A DNA stretch of 64,000 nucleotides from Cyanoderma ruficeps. Its lineage: Eukaryota > Chordata > Aves > Passeriformes > Timaliidae. Both the position numbers and the translations under genes were made by a program. The DNA is taken from positions 2,298,461 through 2,362,460 of the forward strand of contig VZDJ01000056.1 in assembly GCA_008694505.1 (NCBI GenBank). Direction: 5' to 3'. Shown here one piece after another: positions 39,902 through 52,380 of this stretch (position 1 is its first letter; each line of letters begins with the position of its first letter). The notes under the pieces are model-generated. The model saw only the letters and a list, made by a program, of their open reading frames with translations. It did not search any database and was not told the origin of the DNA.

Positions 39902-40011
39902 GAAACAAAGATTTCCTCTGTGTGACTTCATGTCTGTGTATGGTCCTGCAAGATTCATTCACCTTGAGGAGTTTTTGCACAAAGCAGCACTGACACTCAT
40001 TAGCTGAGTGG
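39902..40011 (+). other. Candidate spliced non-coding exon
   Basis: A 110-base segment bounded on the left by T13-CTGTAG and on the right by G|GTGAGT, both close to vertebrate splice consensus. None of the three frames is open across it; the best runs 34 codons and meets TGA just before the donor. If it is spliced, it would be a long non-coding RNA exon, a UTR exon or a poison exon rather than an ordinary coding exon. Chance pairing of good sites is also possible. Confidence 0.22.
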
Positions 40012-40328
40012 GTGAGTCAAGGAGTTATCTCTCCAGGGATACCCTCAGGGAGGACAGGCTCTCTCTAAAATGAAGTTCCACTCTTTTTGAGGATTTTTGC
40101 AAGAGCTAGTTAAACACCCAAAGGCCTGGTTGACTCCTGCATAGAGACTGCACAATAGACACTACAGCTGAAGCGTTTTTAATTCATCAACAGGGAAGAA
40201 TCTAATTGTTTGTTGCTCTGGTGACTGTCATGATGGCTATGCAAACACATTTTCCCCTCCCTCTCCCCAGGTTCTGTGCCCTTCGATTGTCCCTAAGGAC
40301 TTTTCTGATTTAAGTTCGGCTGCTATTC

Positions 40329-40342
40329 ATTTGCATGAGTCA
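40329..40342 (+). promoter_or_regulatory. Overlapping octamer and AP-1 motif
   Basis: ATTTGCAT (40329-40336) shares its last T with TGAGTCA (40336-40342), giving a 14-base composite of a POU octamer and a TRE. Both are exact consensus words. The flanks are ordinary unique sequence. Binding is inferred. Confidence 0.3.
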
Positions 40343-41265
40343 TCTCACTGGATGACAAGGTGAGAGAAAAGGAGTGAGAGCACAATCTGCCAGGCACAAA
40401 CAGAGGCCTCAGCACTCTGGACAGGGCTTGTTTTGTTTGCTCACCAAGAAAAACCCATCCTGGGAGATCTGCTGCAGATGAGAGACTGCCCAGTAATTTC
40501 CCTCGACATGTGTCTCAGCCTGCTCCAAGATGCATGATGGCTCAGTGGGTCTCCCAGATTCTGCTGCCAGATTGAGAGGTTTTCCTGGTGAACTCTGCAA
40601 TCCTGGGGAACCAAGTGCTCCCCGTTTTTCCCAGAAGGAAAAAGGAAGCACCAAATGAGGGGAGCACTCAGCAGACACAGAGTGAGCACAAGGGTGCTGT
40701 TCTCAGCCCAATGTGTGAATTATGGAAATCCTTTTTCCATGGGAAATTCTGGATACTTATAGTTTGTGTAGGCTCAGGGAGGAAACAAGCATTCTCACCA
40801 GAGAGGAGGCCACCTGTGTTACTAACTAGGAAGACATTACATCTCTGGCTCGATACAGCCCTGAATCTTGAAGAGATGGAGGCTGGGAGATTATTTGGAT
40901 ATGTATCATTTTATCCCTGCCCAACTTTTTATTTATCACTACATTTGCCTTGAAGGTTGAGAGAGGTAAACAAGCCCAGCACAACTTAAAAATGCTCAGC
41001 ATTGTCAGGATTGAGCTCAAAACTGAAAATGCCTCAAGCCTGGGCTAGTTAGCCATGAGAATCTTGCTGAATGAAATCTGAGTTTTCAGACTTATGAATG
41101 GACAGAAGAGGCATTTGCAAATACCCAGACCCTTTATGTGATAAATATTACCTCAAATTACTTGTCCAGATTAAAGAAGACGTAGATAGATAGCTGGCAT
41201 TGCCCCTGAATGTAGCAGGCTGAGCTGGAATCATTAAAATAAATGTCCTCCCAAGATTCCAGCTT

Positions 41266-41297
41266 TATTTATTATTATCATTATCAGTATTATTATG
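41266..41297. repeat. Imperfect TTA/ATT microsatellite
   Basis: About 32 bases of imperfect TTA units interrupted by TCA and CAG. A short, decayed trinucleotide repeat. Confidence 0.6.
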
Positions 41298-43229
41298 AGA
41301 TCTAAATGTATCCTGGGCTCCAGGGCACCATAGAGAATGATAACCTTGGCAAAATGGCCATCCATACTCCTGGGTGGAAACAGGGCAGAGAAGAGCTGCA
41401 ATGAGCAGAGAGAGCTGGCTGCAAGGGACCTCCTGATGCCAGTGCTAAAATAAGCACTGCTGTCCCCAGATGGATGTGAGTCACAGGTTGTACCTCCAGC
41501 ATTCTGGGCACAACTCAATGAGAGCTGCAGTGTCCTCCCTTTCAGAAGGGTGTCCTGGTATCCTCAGATCTCTACCAGTATGTTCAGCCTCTCACAGCAA
41601 GGAAGAAACAAAGGCTGTGCAGCCCAGTGTGCCTTGGTGCACACATGTGTAGGCTAATGGACATCTCAAACCCATCTCCAAATTAAGGATTTGCCCTCTT
41701 TTGTGGGTGTCCTCCTCTGTCAGAGCATTAATGCAAAATAAAAGGGAAAAGGGTATTATGGGGAGTCTCACAACTTCCATCTGTGTTCTCTGCAACAAAG
41801 AGTGAGGCAGGTGTTGCAGGAAAAGACACTTTCCAATTTAGTTATAATAACGTTGTGTCAAGCACCAAAATGCTAAGCTGTGTGTAATGATTTCCATATG
41901 AAAAACATATCTCTTATAATGCATACTTATGTACCGACTTGTTAATATGCATTTCTGTTGATCTATATATATAATTATGTTAGTATAAAACTCTTAAACA
42001 TATGTCTGCAATCTTATTAAAATAACGAAACAGAGTTGGGAACAGAAGTAATTTAACCTGAAACCTGTGAGAGGGAAAGAAGAGGTCCCCCCATCCCTCA
42101 GTCCCTTTAACTGTGTTTGAAAGATCAAAAATTTCCCAAACTACTAAATGCTAAGTAGAAAAATGTGGCAAAATAGGAAGAGTTGTTTTACAGCAGAATA
42201 TTTGTTCACTCTTTTCCAGTAAGCATTGGCTGATATTAAAGCACATCTGACGGTATCTGAAAATTTCTACAAAGCTTTCTCCTTAATCCCTGAGCTTCTG
42301 CTGGATTGTCTGTCCTCTACAGTGCTCCTGCTTTATTAGTAAGACTGTCACAATTACAGAGCTGGCTGCAGATTTCCCCAGGGTCGTTGTGGGCAGATCT
42401 CTCCCAGCAAACCCTGCATGTTTCTCTCTCTCTCCCTGAGGTGCCACTACCTGGTTCTCAGTCTCTCACTCCTACAGTGCATTCTAATTTTGTCATGCTT
42501 GCCCATTCACAGTTTGTTTTAGCATAGGAGTGAGCCATTGAATGAGAAGAAAAGGAGGTGGAATGAATAAGAAGTTTTAAATATGTGTCTAACAGGTCTG
42601 GACTGTGGCCATTTCCATCAGTTACTTGGTTGTACTGAGCTACCCTCGAGGTGCTGTCCTTGGGGTTGGTCTGTCTTTCTTGGACATCCTTTTACCTCAC
42701 CCTCACTCTGGTGTTTTTTTAAGACAGCCACCACCTCTGGCTATAGTTGCTGCTGGGTCCAGGCATCTGACCAGCTGAGCAAGGCTGGGTGTAGACATCA
42801 AAAGGAATGACTCCTTCATCATCTCTCGAGCACCTGCAGAGACTTTCTGGATTCATGGCTTGCTCCCAGGGTGAAATTCCAAACAGCCCTTACTGAGCTA
42901 GTGTAGTGTGTGCATAGAACCAATATCACACAGAGAGACAAGTTGCACGCCTCACGGATCCTCTCCCTGCAGGAATTTTGTGGAGTGAAAAGTTTCAGTG
43001 AACTTCAGGAGGAATTTCTATTGAACGCTGAGTTTCTCCAGCAGGTATTTCAAGGAAAATTAATGGGAGTTTTGCCTTTATAGCCACTGGCCTTTCTTGG
43101 AGGTGCCTCTGAGTTTATTACTAATTTAAATGTTGTTCCCCCAGCTTGCAAGAGAGTTAAATATTGAACACCTCTCCCCTGCTTTCCAATGTTCCACCTA
43201 TGGCTTCAGGTCATCAAAGAATTACCTTC

Positions 43230-43830
43230 ATAAGGGACTGTAATTACACATTCTTCAGGTATTTACAACAGATTTAAAATTATTTCAAGGCTTGATCCAA
43301 GACAGCCATAAACACAATGGGCTTTGAATTAATGCCCTTCTGATGAAGGTGCAGCAATTGGCTGCTTCTGTTCTTCGTAACCAGAAGGAACAATTAGGAA
43401 TCTTCCTGTTGCACTATATCTTTCCTTACTGCTGGTTGCCTGCTTGTAGCCATTACCCAGAGAAAAGCAAAGGGAAACAGCTAAATAAGAACCTTCTTTA
43501 ACTTTATTTTTTATCTTGATTCATCTTAGCCTTTATAAATTTCACAAGTGCTTTTATTAAAATAAGAAGGCTAATGAAAGATGTCTGAGTGGGTCAATTA
43601 ACCTGAGCCTGAGCAGGTCATTAGAAACAATGGAAGATTGTACAGGCAGTCACACCCGACAAGCATGAACCCTGGCCAAATGAATCAGATAAAGAGATTG
43701 ATTATTTTAAAACAAATATAATTTGCTTGATTTGTTTTCTTCTCCCTCTCTAATAGCAAAATTGCTTTGAAGACAAATAATGGACCCTGTTCATGATCTT
43801 ACATTTACAATAGTCATTGTCTTATAATCC
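43230..43830. promoter_or_regulatory. Candidate conserved non-coding block
   Basis: About 600 bases of AT-rich single-copy sequence with no frame or repeat. It holds a SOX/homeodomain overlap, AACAATTAG, at 43389-43397 and a SOX-type ACAATGG at 43627-43633. Nuclear-receptor half-sites GGGTCA (43591-43596) and AGGTCA (43615-43620) bracket an HNF1-like TCAATTAACC. GATA-type AGATAAAG lies near 43688. The length and motif diversity suggest one large or several adjacent enhancers. This is inference from composition. Confidence 0.42.
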
Positions 43831-45559
43831 TTAGGCTGCACTGTGTGCTATCAGTGTGTGCTCAAATAGCACGAGACAACTACATTAGTCTGGGCTGATA
43901 TTTTGGGGAAAATTCTGCTCATGTCAAGTGCAGTTAGAGGTGTCAATTGTGCCTTGCACTTCTTAGCTATTAATTTGACTGCCTATGTTCCACTTCTAAT
44001 TTAGACCACCACGCTACCTGCTCTAGGCTGCAAGGTCTTCCCTATGGGTCCTCACACTACCCAGAGACTCAGCAGGATTACAGACTCCTTTCTCTATACC
44101 TGTCCTTTTTGATCTCTTTAACCACAGGAGGAAGCTTCTCTGTATTAGAGTTCAGTTTGCAGCTCCCAGCAAATCCCACAGCAATTAAGCCTGCTGCAAA
44201 GCTTGCTGAGTCCCTCTCCAAGTGCCAGATGGGTCCCTTCTACCTACTTCCTGCCCTATTACCATGAAGGTACTTGAACACTTTAAAAGGACTCCCTAAT
44301 AAAAGTGCTGGCTCTGGGGTTTCTCTCCTTGGAGAGAGGAACCTGTGGCAGATGCTAGTCCTGGCATGGAAGGTGTCAGTGGGAGAAGGTGAGGAGGACA
44401 ACGGAGTTGTGCAGAGTTTTTCTTGGGTTATTCTGAAGACAGGCGTGCTCACCTATGCCCCTGTGAGCCTGTGGGCATCCCAGGCCTGTCCAGAGCCCTC
44501 CTTAAATCACCCTGGCTTATGTTGGCATGCCCTGGGGCATCTTCAGTTCTGTGAACTGGATGCTGGCAGGAGGCAAAATGCACTCTGCTTTCAGCCTTTG
44601 TAAAGGCTGTTCTTTCAGAGAGCAACAGACAGCCCACAGGAACCCTTGGAGAACAGAGTAGAACAGATATGACAACGGAAAAATTTGGAGATGTAAGTCT
44701 GAAACAACAGTTTCTTTTTTTAATCTACCTTTCATGGCTTACTGTGGGAAAGCAAAGAGCCTATCAAGGACATACAGCCAGCCTTTCTCTCTCTTTCACT
44801 GTCAAATTTGTTGCCTCATTTGGGGTTTAGAAACAAATGATTTTTTTTTTCCTTCTAAATGAATTAAGCTATCTGGGGATGGATGATGGATTCAGGAGAT
44901 ACAGGGTAGGTTATGAGCATGCTCTGTTGCTTCCCTGTGGGACACGTACTCATGAATCTGCAGACACTGACCCAATTACTAAGCCAGCACCTGGATACAA
45001 ACTCCCTATGACCACTTCTCCAACTTACTGTATTCACTGTATGTTGTTCAGGGGCTTTTGCATTTCAGTGCCTTTTTATACTAAGCTGGCATATGTAAGC
45101 AAACTCCATTTTCTGAGCAATTCGCTTCTTCTTTTGAGATGTCCTTGTTTTTCTTTTAGTCATTTGAAGCAGGTCCCCTCTTCTCCCTCCTCCTCTTCCC
45201 CACATCTCCCAGGATGACCTGCTAATTTAAATGAAAAGAGATTGCAGCAACATTCTCTTTGCCACTATAAACTCAGGAAGGTTTTGTCCCTTCATTGAGG
45301 ACAAAAATTCAGGACAAAAAGCTTTATTTACTAATTCTGTCCTTCTCTTTTACCACAGACTTCTCCCTCAGTGCCATGATGTTTTCTCCAGCCTAGGTTT
45401 AAATTTCCTTTCTTCTGCTTTCTGTGGAGAGACATCTCCAGCCTCACAGAATTGTTACATAGTGTTTTCAGATATTCAGGCTAAATTTTCCTCTGAGTTA
45501 GTGTCCACAGTCTTAAATCAGACTTCTCATTAATTTTTTCTGTGAAATTATACTCATTG

Positions 45560-45800
45560 TTTAAATTTGATGAAGCTTTTTCCCATCTGACCCACTTGAC
45601 GCGATAAACGTGCAGGATAGGGTAACAATCATTTATGGTGGGAGCAAAAGGATTTAGCCCAAGTTCTACAAAGGTATTTATGGTGCTATCTTCTATTTAG
45701 ATGGCTAATTTGCTATAGATTTTTACTTCTTAATTAGAAATTGAGAGTGCTAATAGCTTTCTGCCTGTAATCTTAAATGTCTGTCCTAGCCACTAGGTAC
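45560..45800. promoter_or_regulatory. Candidate enhancer with a repeated ATTTATGGTG motif
   Basis: AT-rich, repeat-free block containing ATTTATGGTG twice (45631-45640 and 45676-45685), 45 bases apart. Each includes TTTATGG, the type bound by CDX and posterior HOX proteins. An ACAAT SOX word sits directly before the first copy, and ATTAG/TAATT cores follow. GACGCGATAAACG at 45599-45611 has CpGs unusual for this AT-rich setting, a trait often kept by constraint. The enhancer role is inferred. Confidence 0.42.
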
Positions 45801-46504
45801 ATTTTCAGAATTACAAGCTTGTGACACAGGAGAAGGACAATACACTGTCATAAACTCCTCAGGTTATCAGTAAAACCCAGTTTCTGAGTAAATTCTGGGT
45901 AAAATTTGCATTGGAGGTACTCTCAAGAGGAGGTAACTTTAATCCAAGTAGCTGGGAGTATCTTCTTGGAGCTGCCTAAGTCCTGAATTCCACTGGCTGT
46001 ACTGGAAGATAATTTCTTCAGAGGCCTGAGCCTTCCTGCCTTTTTGGGAAAACCCTGTTGACCTAAACATGGTCCCAGCAGACTCGATGGAGACCCAGTA
46101 GCTGCAGGTGTGCACTAACAAAGAGTTGTGCTTCTCTGCAGCCTTGAAGGAAAGAGAAGGAAAATACACAAACTGTGAACTCTCTTTCTCTGCATGAGAG
46201 ATCCCCAGATTAGTAACCACATTAGGAAGGACAAAAATTCCTCTAGGAATTGAAACACTTTCATTATAGGACACAAGGGCAAAAGGTCTTTATTGGAGAA
46301 GAAAATACCTCATGCACTTGGGCTGCTGGTTTTTTGTGATGTCTAGAAAAGACGACAGTAAAATTGGCACCTCCTTGCTCAAGAGGTCCCCAGTGAACAT
46401 TCAAGACATATCTTGTTTGCAAACACAAATGGATTTTTACTCCTGTTTTCCCTGAGGAGATTGCAGAGCTATGGCAGAGTGAGCTGTGTTCTCTTCTGGC
46501 TCGT

Positions 46505-46640
46505 GCATCATCATCAAATCTGTCGGCTAATTTCCATTTGAAGAATCGTTATTGCCAGCGAGGAGGCAAGAGCCAGACTGAATTCTCCTCCGATCAGGGT
46601 AGAGTTGGATGAGTTGGCATTTAGAAAGATCATCTTTCTG
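46505..46640. promoter_or_regulatory. Compact CpG-retaining segment, possible conserved element
   Basis: This segment retains several CpGs in otherwise depleted sequence (near 46503, 46524, 46547, 46559 and 46590) and has TGATGATGCACGAG on its minus strand. Short frames are open on both strands, so a short exon is possible. On the minus strand a CACCACTCAG acceptor-like word precedes an open frame of about 40 codons. No product is recognised, and a conserved non-coding element is equally likely. Confidence 0.22.
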
Positions 46641-48147
46641 AGTGGTGAGCAGAGACCTGTGGAAGTGGAAAAAATACCGGATCCATTGGAGGTCATCACT
46701 AGAAAGCTGCCTTCCTGGGTGCTGCTGTGCTTTAATCTCTTGTGGAGAGGGACTGCTTCATGTTTATTTTTAGTATGTGTGCTGGTTTTCTTCCATCTTG
46801 TCATCCAAAAACATGGAAGCTCTCACATGCTCATTGGTATGTGGCACCTGAAAGTCAATTTGTATAATTTCTTCAGCTGTTCTAAAATAAGCAGCGAAAC
46901 AGGAGAAAAAGAGGACTTTCTCTTTTGGGTCTGCCTCTGAATCTTTAGAAGAGATTTTATTTCCGAGGGCTGCCAGACAGCCTTGCTACCTGAGAAATAC
47001 CACCAATGAATTCCTGAGAAGTGAGTGGGATAAGAAATCAGAAGCTATTTGCAGTGTCCTGTGACAACAGACCCAAAATTTGCCCTCAGACCCAAAAGGA
47101 AGCAACATTCTCACCCATATTTACCTGGATGATGGTGATAATTTTTTAAAATTTTGTTTCTCAGTCTTGTCTTCCCTTCCAGTGAAATACAGGATTCCTC
47201 TTCATCTTCCTTGTTTTTGTCCTAATAATTTCTCTTTTTCTCTACTAACCTTACATCCTCCAAAGAGGAAGAGAATCATGAAGCAAGGTCAGCTCAACAA
47301 AAGCTTTGGAAACACTCTCTTTCAAGGAGAGCAACAGAAGTAATTTTTAAGGCTATTTTAGAGATAAGATTTTTTACAACATGGTGTGTTCTATTTCCGT
47401 TTTCCACTTTTTATTCTAAGGTTTGTAGTGACAGCAAGGCTGACACCAAACTTTCATGCCTGAGATGGGAAATTGATCTCATACTGGCCACTCAGATGGG
47501 CCTTTCATGCATCTTTAAAATGGCTTGGAGCTCAGCTTTTCAGGGGCTTAAAGAGACATTTTGCTACCTGGAGTTACCCCTTCCCTGCTTTGGGTAATAT
47601 TATACCAGTTTCTGGATGTCTGACGGTCTAATGGCAGTGACCTTGACAGGGTTCAGATATTCCCTTGTTGTGCAGGTCCTGCTTGTGTGCTCTGGACCTG
47701 CCACTCTGCTCTGCGTGGGAGATGCACCACACTGACAGCTTCTCCATGGGTGGAGGGTCTGGTTTTGGTTGGCCTTGCTCACCCTTGGCTCTGCTGTGAA
47801 GCTCAGGAACAGCTAGATCATGCCTGAACCCACCCTCTTGGCTAAAGAGGAGACCCAGGGCTCTACCCTGTGGCAAAATGAGCACCACAGCTGCATGAAA
47901 AGACTCCTCTGCAAACGTTTCTTCTAAGATCAAGCACAGTTTATCGGTTCAGGATTAGAATTGTTCTCTCCCAGGAGGGCTATGCCCTTCCTCAGCACTG
48001 AAAGGGCAACCCCCTATCATCTAACAGGCCATTTTCATCACTGGGTGTGCATTTGACAGATCTGGTTGAATTATGAAGCCTTTTCTTTGTGAGAAAGAGT
48101 ATAACAATTGCAGATAATGGGAACCGTGCACACTTAAATCCCTGCTT

Positions 48148-48861
48148 ATGCTAAAGGATTGCCCCGGGAAGGGAAAACGTCTGACCCACTTTCATTACAG
48201 TCCTTTGAAAGACGCTGCTGTGCCTCCTGCAGCCAGGAACTTTGCAGTGCCAATAATGGGCAGTTTGTGCACAGTACGTGTGAGTAAACAGAGTGACATC
48301 TCATCTGCTGTGTGTGTGCTCCAGCAAGGCCCCGCCATGCTCTCGGAGCTTTTGGCCACTGTTGTCGCTGCCAAAAAATGTCACTGGCATGTGGAGCATC
48401 GACCTGCCCGCCTGGGATCCTCCCCAGATACAGCCAGGCTCCAGATGAAGGTGTCAGGTCCTGCACACCCACTTGTATCTCGAGCACCACGTCAGAATGA
48501 GCAGCTCTGGAGATTTTATTTAGCAGTAACTCCAGTTTCATACTGTGAAAGGAGCGGGGTGAAAAACCCAAAGATCCCCAAAGATCCCTTGCAAGCATTA
48601 GGAGCCCTCTTTAGCAGCATGCAGAAGAGATGCAACTCTTCTGACAGCACTCTGATTGAGCTGATTGCCACTGGTTCTGAATCTAGTCCTTGTATTTTGG
48701 TTATTTCTAGTAGCTGCAAGGAGGTAGCTAAATCTGCGTGGGGGCTATTTAACTGTGTGAATAGAGGAAATACCACAGTGCTTGTGGAAAATGGGCCAAT
48801 TCCATGGTATTTTGTCTCTGAGCAGAGCAAGATGGCTCAGGGGAAGGTGTTAGTCAATTAA
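48148..48861 (+). other. Unrecognised 237-codon open frame, coding status doubtful
   Basis: The frame starts with ATG in a weak context (C at -3) and ends TAA. The same interval also carries minus-strand frames of 150 (48146-48598) and 104 codons (48516-48830), so it is low in stops on both strands, which points to composition more than selection. The protein has no signal peptide, transmembrane segment or domain I recognise. There is no splice or promoter support. The region is slightly richer in CpG than its neighbours. Confidence 0.14.
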
Positions 48862-51800
48862 AGATAACCTAATTAAAAACATAACGTAAAATCCAACCCA
48901 GCATTTGCTCCTGCCTGCTCTTCCCCCAGAGAAAGGAGGCACTGAAAGAGGCAAGGATGCTTTTCCTGCTGTCACAGTGGATAGAGGCAGAGGACATTTA
49001 AATGAGTATTTCCTCAGTCCCCATCACTACCAGAGTCCTTTGTGTTCATTTTTGAGTATGAAAAGCTCAGGTGAAAAAGAAATCTCCTCCTCTGCAACCT
49101 GTTTGCAACTGGTAATATCCTATGGATTGTCTCTGCTCCTCACTGAGGCTTTTAGTACCTCTTGTTACCAGATGGCAGCAGGCTGGCATTTGTCTAGTTA
49201 AAATGGATGCTGGAAGCAGCACTGAAAAGCACATTGTTTGAGACTGTCATTATTTGCATTTCTGGCTTGGCAGGTACCCAGTTGGACCAATCTGACACAG
49301 GCACCTTCACTGAGGCACCCACGTGGAGGGATCAGTCTTCGGACAAGAGATGAAGAAGAGGAGGCGGCTGATTTTCCAAGAACCCCTCTAGATCATGGCA
49401 AAATGTGTTTTGCTTCCCTCTTCCAGGCTGACCTGGTTCCCAAGACCCCTGGAATGGGAGAGTATCCACCGAAGAGAACACATGGTGGTGCTGGGGAGGG
49501 GATGCTCCCTGAACGGCTGGGTCGGAGCTTGTGAGGCTGTCGGGTGTCAGGGCACTGGCACTGTGAGGTGTCAGTGGGCAGGACATCGCCCTGAATGTAG
49601 GGGGTAGATGCAGAGATAAAGCTGGTGTGGTGGTGGGGAATAAATGATAACTTTATATTTGAGAGGTAAGTGTTGGTAATTAGTCTGCAACACTTTGATC
49701 ATTAATGCATGCAATCAAATTATCATCAAGAACGCTTTCCCAACAGCCACCCCTCCCTTTCCCCCCCGCTTCTCTCTCTTTATTTTAAGGGCTGGCACAC
49801 GGCAAAAGTTGACAGCACCAGCCCCATCGTGCAGCCAGGATGCTTTCAAAGGAAGCTGCTGCTCCCTAGTGTTTGCAGGATTCAGAGCTGGAGCCGAAAA
49901 CTCAGGCAAGAAAGAGCAAATTCCCAAAGAAAGGCTGGGCAATAAACTAATGGGCCCAGGCAGTTTTCTATCCTGAGCAGCAGTTCTTTGTTATCTGCTT
50001 GACTATTGATTGCAATCCCCATGGATACAGCTCAGGTTTTCCTGCTTTGAGTTCTTAAGTGAAATTAAAAGCATGCGGTTCATTACTCAGTGCTCTCCTC
50101 TCTTCCTCTGATCTTCTGGCTCCCATCCAGGCACTGCTGGCCAATTACACCGCTGGGAATAACCTGCCTTTTTTTCCCTTCACATTTCTACATACTCTGC
50201 ATCTTCAGGAAATGGGGGAAGAGATCACACCAGGCACTCTGTGAACTCTACCTTTCAACAATCCTGTGAATAAGAATTGATCAGTGTTCCTGCTCTGCAG
50301 CCACGGCTGGAGATTAATACCAGCTTTTTGTGAGTCTTGCCTGGATATCTACCCATCTGTGTCCACTGTATGCATGTGTGAACATGTGTGTGCCCATATG
50401 GCAGCTCTGCAGGGGCTCAGAGTTTGGCAGAAATTGTTGGAGGATATTTTTCTTGGGTAAATTCCAGTTCTGCAAAATTACCTTTTTTTCCTCTATTGTT
50501 ATGGAAGTTCACCAGTTTTGTGTTTTAAAATGGGGAAAGAGGAAGAGCTGGTAAGAAGTGGTAAGGCTTTTAAAAGGAAATGTGTTTTCAGTCCAGTACT
50601 GGGTGCTTTAGCTAAACCAGAAAGTGCCAATGCCTAGTGAATTGAACTGTGGCTGATACCTCAAACTTCTTCTTGGGTTGCCATGGGGAAGTGTGAGAAG
50701 CAAGAGGTCAGTAGCACAATGTACTTTCCCAAAGTCAGAGAAAATCTTCCTCTGGATTGTGCCACTTAAAACATCCCAGGTCAACCTGAATCTCGCCAGC
50801 ACAGTTGGAGATACAATCTCCTTCGACAGCCACATCTTAGAGGAAGGGCGAATGAATGCATTAAGATCTCCCTGGATGTTTTATCCAGCCATCTATCAGG
50901 TTCTCCCGAATAGTATTTTGTCTGCAGAGTTTAACATCAAAGACATGGGAAGTCAATGGGTGGAATTCCTTTTTATTCCCAGAATTAGAGGTCAAATCAT
51001 GCTGGATAACAATATAAATCTATACATACACCGTTGATAGGCATAATAATAACTGGTAGGTGACATGAAATGCTGGTGAAGGGTGCACTGAAATTCAGGC
51101 CACTTATCTAGGCTTTCAGCACGGCCTGAAGCAGGACCTGCATTTAAGATTTTTGGCAAGCCTGAAATACTTCTTTTCATTACGTAATTGGCCTGTAACT
51201 CTAATGATGATAGTGGAGCTGCTCCAGATTTATACTAATGTAACTGACAGCAGATTTTTGGCTCTGATTCTGTAAGAAAAAGCTTGCCATAAATTCAGTA
51301 TTCAGATTGTCCTTTGTAGTTTCTCTCTTTTCTCAGGAAGGAAGCAAGTGATTTTCACTTTTCAAATTTAGTTCCTTTCTGTAATATTTTATTGTGGTTA
51401 CTGGTGATTGGTGTTGTTCAGCTGACCTGTTTAAGGCAGGTGAGCATGAGTGGAGACCACATTCATCCCCTATAGAACAATGGAGATGTTCCACATGCGC
51501 TGTTCCCAGAATAGCTCCCCCCCAAAATTACTACTCTCAGCTTGTTTTATGGGCTATGCTACAGAGGCTAAAATTGACTCAAGTTTGAAGAATGTCTATT
51601 TAAGTATCTTTAAATTGTGAATGTTTAAAAGAGGAGATTTTTGAGTGCGAGCCTGGGGATTTTTTATTTTAACATTACATTTAATGGTGTCTTTGGCATT
51701 TAATGTGAGGGGGTGTACGTGGTATATCTGTGTGTGTATGTTTATATCTAGAGAGAGATAACTCATGTGGAATGAAAATCCATTTAGCAGAAAAATGAGA

Positions 51801-52261
51801 TCTCTTGAGTGTTTGTATTTTCTGCTGCAACTAGAAAACACTAGTACTATAAAAAAATAAAACACAGAATGATCTAAACCAATAAGATATGATTTTATGC
51901 CAAGATGTGAGAATGGATCTATATCTTTATCAGGTTCCTCTCACTCGAGAGATTAAAATCACATGGAAGCTTGTTAGAAATTCACTCTATACAGTATATC
52001 TTTCAGAAATACATTGTAATGATGTCTGACAGCTTCAAAAGTGAATTACAGACTCGGGGGTAACTTCTACCTCCTCCCATGTACAAATCCCACAACCCAC
52101 ATGTGTGCACAGACATGCACAGAGGCATCCCAATAGGATGCCTCCAGCCCTCTGGGCAAACACAAGATGCAGGATCAGGGTCACTCAAGTTTTTCCTAAT
52201 TCAGAGCAGATTGCTGGGAGCCCGTGGTAGCCCAACCTTGTATTGTGCTCTTTTCACTGAG

Positions 52262-52380
52262 TCATAGATCAATCTGGGTTGGAAGGAACCTTGAAGATTA
52301 CCCAGTTCCAACCCCCTGCCCGGGGCAGGGACATCTTCCTCTAGACCAGATTGCTCAGAGCTCTATCCAACCTGGCCTGG
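52262..52380 (-). mobile_element. CR1 LINE 3'-end fragment
   Basis: The plus strand gives TCATAGATCAATCTGGGTTGG, then GGAACCTTGAAGATTACCCA, CCAACCCCCTGCC, GGGCAGGGACATCTTCC, CTAGACCAGATTGCTCAGAG and ATCCAACCTGGCC in order. This is the well-known reverse complement of the CR1 3' untranslated region. The 3' end of the element is at the left (52262) and the copy is 5'-truncated after about 120 bases. CR1 is the dominant LINE of birds and other sauropsids, so this copy is a main reason for assigning the organism. Confidence 0.93.

Larger units (their letters stand above)
31666..43229. other. Gene-poor stretch, mostly featureless
   Basis: No gene recognised. Items inside are a TATA-like TATATAAG at 31684-31691 with C/T-rich sequence after it, an enhancer-like block at 32285-32560, and a slightly CpG-richer but not island-like patch at 34320-34460. 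There is also a G-run cluster at 38715-38734, an exon-like segment at 39902-40011 and an octamer/AP-1 composite at 40329-40342. At about 39680-39715 an AAGGTCA half-site lies close to ATTAATTAA. At 41880-42030 the sequence is AT-rich without clear motif clustering. The open frames are shadows of composition. Confidence 0.55.
43830..48147. other. Gene-poor stretch with two short regulatory candidates
   Basis: No gene recognised. It contains the enhancer-like block at 45560-45800 and a compact CpG-bearing segment at 46505-46640. In that segment both strands carry short open frames (minus 46514-46804, plus 46605-46940), none with a recognisable domain. The rest (44000-45550, 46650-48140) is ordinary unique DNA. 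Confidence 0.55.
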
